Assembly (NCBI GenBank): GCA_015680685.1
Contig: MNCI01003964.1
Location: 301,420 to 356,650, forward strand
From: Gnetum montanum
Taxonomy: Eukaryota > Streptophyta > Gnetopsida > Gnetales > Gnetaceae
Direction: 5' to 3'
Length of the DNA stretch: 55,231 nt
The notes under the pieces are model-generated. The model was not told the origin of the DNA, made no database searches, and saw nothing but the letters and a program-made list of their open reading frames with translations. Every line of letters begins with the position of its first letter. The first letter of the stretch is position 1. Positions 53,045-55,231 of this stretch are shown piece by piece. The position numbers and the translations under genes are program-made.

Positions 53045-54078
53045 TGATGAGTGGCGAGGTACCCCTACACTCAACCATACGAAACAAGCGTAGCACATGT
53101 GATCCGGTCGAACTCCGTAGACTAAGTGCCTACACGCCCCATGGAACACTTGGGGTTAATCATTCGTTGTCTTCCTAGACTTACTTGTAGTTGTCACGGT
53201 GTATGGTTAAGTAAGTCTGAGGTATATGATTTTTATATCTTTTTATGTTTTATGTCTCCTATGCTAACAAGGTGAAGGGTTGAGAAACGAAGTAGTAATT
53301 CTAACTATTGACTAAGTCTAAATTAACCTAGCGTCAGCATCCGTTCCCACTTACCGTACACACCTTGAACCGATGCAACCGTGGATACCAAACGCTAATC
53401 GTTGCTGGGATCACCACACGTAACGCACGTGCTTGAAGTGGTCGTACTGAGGCACTTAACTAGTAGGAAAGGGTTGAGAGAATATAATCTAGCTTAAGTG
53501 GGATGAGTAGCCGATTCCTTGACTAACTGTACACATCTTTGTGCACGACTACCACTGGGATTACCAAGCGCAGATCTTGAATACTCCACTGGGTTACCAA
53601 GTAGTCACACTAGATGCTCGTAATCAAGTCGTACTCATACCACGTTGCGATGAGCAACCAATTCCTTGACTATCCGTACACATCCTTAGATGCTCCTAAT
53701 CAAGTCGTACTCATTCCACATTCTAGGAGTTTAAGGGTGAGAGAGAAAGAAATAAGTAACATTAAAATAAAATCCTATTCCATGCACAAGGTTTATCCAA
53801 GAAGCTCGTCTTTATTGTCGTACACAACTTGTGTTCAGGTACAATGTTGCTCAAATAAAGATCTGTTCCTATTGCGGGCACATGGAAAATATTCTATCTC
53901 TGGAGTGATCAAACTGCCAGAGTTTCCCTACTTCTAGCCCAGGATGAGGAAACAAGGGAGAGTCGCCTCTTATTTATAGACTTGGCGACATACTGCGATA
54001 TCGTGTATGTGATATCGCATGGGATGTGATATCGTGACGGCCGCGATATCGCAGCCTATGTGATATCGCATCTCATCA
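53045..54078 (-). repeat. G5 3' LTR with internal duplications
   Basis: 1034 bp against about 800-900 in G1-G4. In the plus direction it begins TGATGAGTGGCGAGG and ends GCATCTCATCA. The extra length comes from repeated modules: GATGAG(T/C)A(G/A)CC(G/A)ATTCCTTG at 53502 and 53649, and ATGCTC(G/C)TAATCAAGTCG at 53613 and 53691. The U3 array (53990-54072) has five GATATCG/GATATCAC-type motifs. A TATA box (minus strand TCTATAAATAAG) lies near 53968-53980. Confidence 0.9.
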
Positions 54079-54257
54079 TACCCACATGACTGAATGAAAA
54101 CTCGTCCTCGAGTTCCTTATAAAATATTGGGAAGGTATGGGATTATTAAGGGGAATGGAAAATGGGATGACATGTGAATAGATCATCATTACAAGACTTG
54201 ACAAAATTGGTGTTCATGAAAACAAGGGTGAACACCTTATTACAATGACATCAGGCC

Positions 54258-54443
54258 TTAGTTGGCAGCTAAGAAAGAAAGAAAGAGAGAGAAAGAAGTG
54301 TTGCTGCTGCCAACGCCAAGATTGCGCCTTCTGTTGTTCATCGGTAAGCGTGCCATTGATCTTGCTCCTTGCATAGCTGCTGTAGCACTGCTCCATTCCA
54401 TGTGTTCCCTCCATATCCAGTCTATTATTGCATGATCGCTATC
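54258..54443 (-). pseudogene. G5 ORF-B, short frame
   Basis: Starts as ATAGCGATC on the minus strand at 54443 (ATGGCG in G1) right after GTGTTGTGTGTGCAG. The frame reads TGYGGNTWNG, LQQLCKEQ, EGAILALAAATLLSLSFFLS and then stops, parallel to G1 ORF-B. The hydrophobic run is conserved in kind if not in sequence. It has lost its ATG and has stops, so it is dead. Confidence 0.4.
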
Positions 54444-54837
54444 TGCACACACAACACAATCTTATATTAGCAAGGGTAAATGAATCATCATGTAATTGAT
54501 ACCTTGCTTCGGTGTAAGTTCATTGGCTAGGTTGTGGTATGGCTGATATGGATCAGGAGATATAGTAATGATGACTAATGAAGGTGTAGGGGTTAGGAAG
54601 AAAATCAAAAAATTCGAGGCTAGGAGAAAATCAAAAAAATAGGGCCCCGTACCCCCATGACCAACCGCGAACCTTCGGTAGCGTTAGAATGGAGAAAGGA
54701 AAGGAGTAAGAAAGATAGATAAAAAGGGACAACTATAGCATCGAGGGAATGGATGTCAAGATGGTAATGAAAAAAATAAAATTAATTGCAAAAATGTTAG
54801 GGAAAAGAAGTTAACTAGTGCACCAAATAGGAATGTC

Positions 54838-55231
54838 AGTGGGTCCTCCCCAAAGCAGGCTCATGCCCTTTAATGTCCTGACAAACCCACATTCAAAGAG
54901 TCCATAGGCTCTAGGAATGTCAATTGGAACAAGAGTTAAAGTCTTAACCGCAAGAATTTACCAAAAAGAAAACAACGCATTAACCAAAATATATACACTA
55001 ATGATACAACTAGCAATGAGGTGAACAATGGAGAGAAAGATGGAGAAAATAGAATGGAATGGAATCTCAAGAACAAGGTGGTGTACAACCCCTTGTGTAG
55101 TTCATGATTAATGTGACTTAGCAAATACCATTCCAAGTCCAGCCTCAAAACAACCACATCCAGTGACTTCGCATCAATGCATTCGGCTAAACCATCCACT
55201 TGGATAACAAGGATGCCTTCCCCAAGAGTCA
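54838..55231 (-). pseudogene. G5 ORF-A remnant
   Basis: The minus strand carries an 87-codon open stretch (54936-55199) with ECIDAKSLDVVVLRLDLEW, LHKGLYTTLFLRFHSILFSP and LVYIFWLMRCFLFGKFL. After a break come IPRAYGLFECGF and KGMSLLWGGPTDIPIW (54838-54900). Upstream of the ATG the frame continues in the same sense (GEGILVIQVDGLAE), so that ATG is not the true start. It matches G1 ORF-A codon for codon over most of its length and is strongly hydrophobic in the middle. The beginning lies outside the window. Confidence 0.6.

Larger units (their letters stand above)
53045..55231 (-). mobile_element. Gypsy-family element G5, 3' part, running off the window
   Basis: The 3' LTR (53045-54078) is followed, reading the plus strand rightward, by the PPT (GTGGGTA on the minus strand), ORF-B (up to 54443), a spacer and ORF-A (54838 to the end). 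This order is identical to the G1 3' end. It is inserted into Copia C3; the left flank is TATCT (53040-53044), so the same bases should follow the other LTR beyond the window. Confidence 0.85.

Overview
The window reads as nuclear DNA of a land plant with a large, repeat-filled genome. It is AT-rich, has no dense operon-like coding, and is mostly decayed LTR retrotransposons in both orientations, nested in each other, with two LINE fragments. The only host gene I recognise is a plant-specific extra-large G protein (XLG) gene, present as a broken remnant. The heavy, old decay suggests a gymnosperm or similarly large plant genome; this is inference. I see no bacterial or phage features, CRISPR array, rRNA or tRNA gene.

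Layout. 1-1250: AT-rich, one (GA)n tract. 1255-3060: decayed LINE (+). 3313-7783: Copia element C1 (-), with both LTRs and a 5-bp target duplication. 7784-10048: unassigned. 10049-19695: Ty3/gypsy element G1 (+), complete with two LTRs, a tRNA-Asp-type primer site, gag, protease, RT, RNase H, integrase, two extra 3' reading frames and a 5-bp target duplication. 19696-23224: unassigned. 23225-35767: gypsy element G2 (+), 5'-truncated, rearranged, and split by G3. 27921-34255: gypsy element G3 (-), with gag but no recognisable pol. 35833-40190: two copies of an unrecognised, relatively GC-rich sequence around a minus-strand gag fragment. 40190-45415: 3' half of gypsy element G4 (+). 45797-47867: XLG pseudogene. 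48298-51350: Copia C2 (+) with a LINE piece inside. 51485-53044: 3' end of Copia C3 (-), cut by gypsy element G5 (-, 53045 to the window end).

G1-G5 belong to one family or close relatives: shared LTR ends (TGATGA...CTCATCA), tRNA-Asp-like PBS where visible, a short purine-rich PPT ending GGGGGTA or similar, and Tat/Athila-like gag-pol sequence in G1 and G2. The most interesting signal lies between integrase and the 3' LTR. G1, G3, G4 and G5 share a protein-level conserved frame (ORF-A, motif LLWGGPT, hydrophobic stretches in G1 and G5) in the env position. It is followed by a second frame (ORF-B) whose ATGGC start directly follows a 3'-splice-site-like TGYAG in G1, G3 and G5. ORF-B differs greatly in length and content between elements. 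The LTRs also carry, just upstream of the TATA box, arrays of a short motif that differs between subfamilies.

Caveats: four single N bases (5203, 14769, 31428, 31479) lie in element interiors. The first two sit exactly where pol sequence is missing and the last two lie in the tract where G3 lacks pol, so some apparent deletions may be assembly collapses. Element boundaries inside decayed stretches are approximate. All alignments were made by eye.
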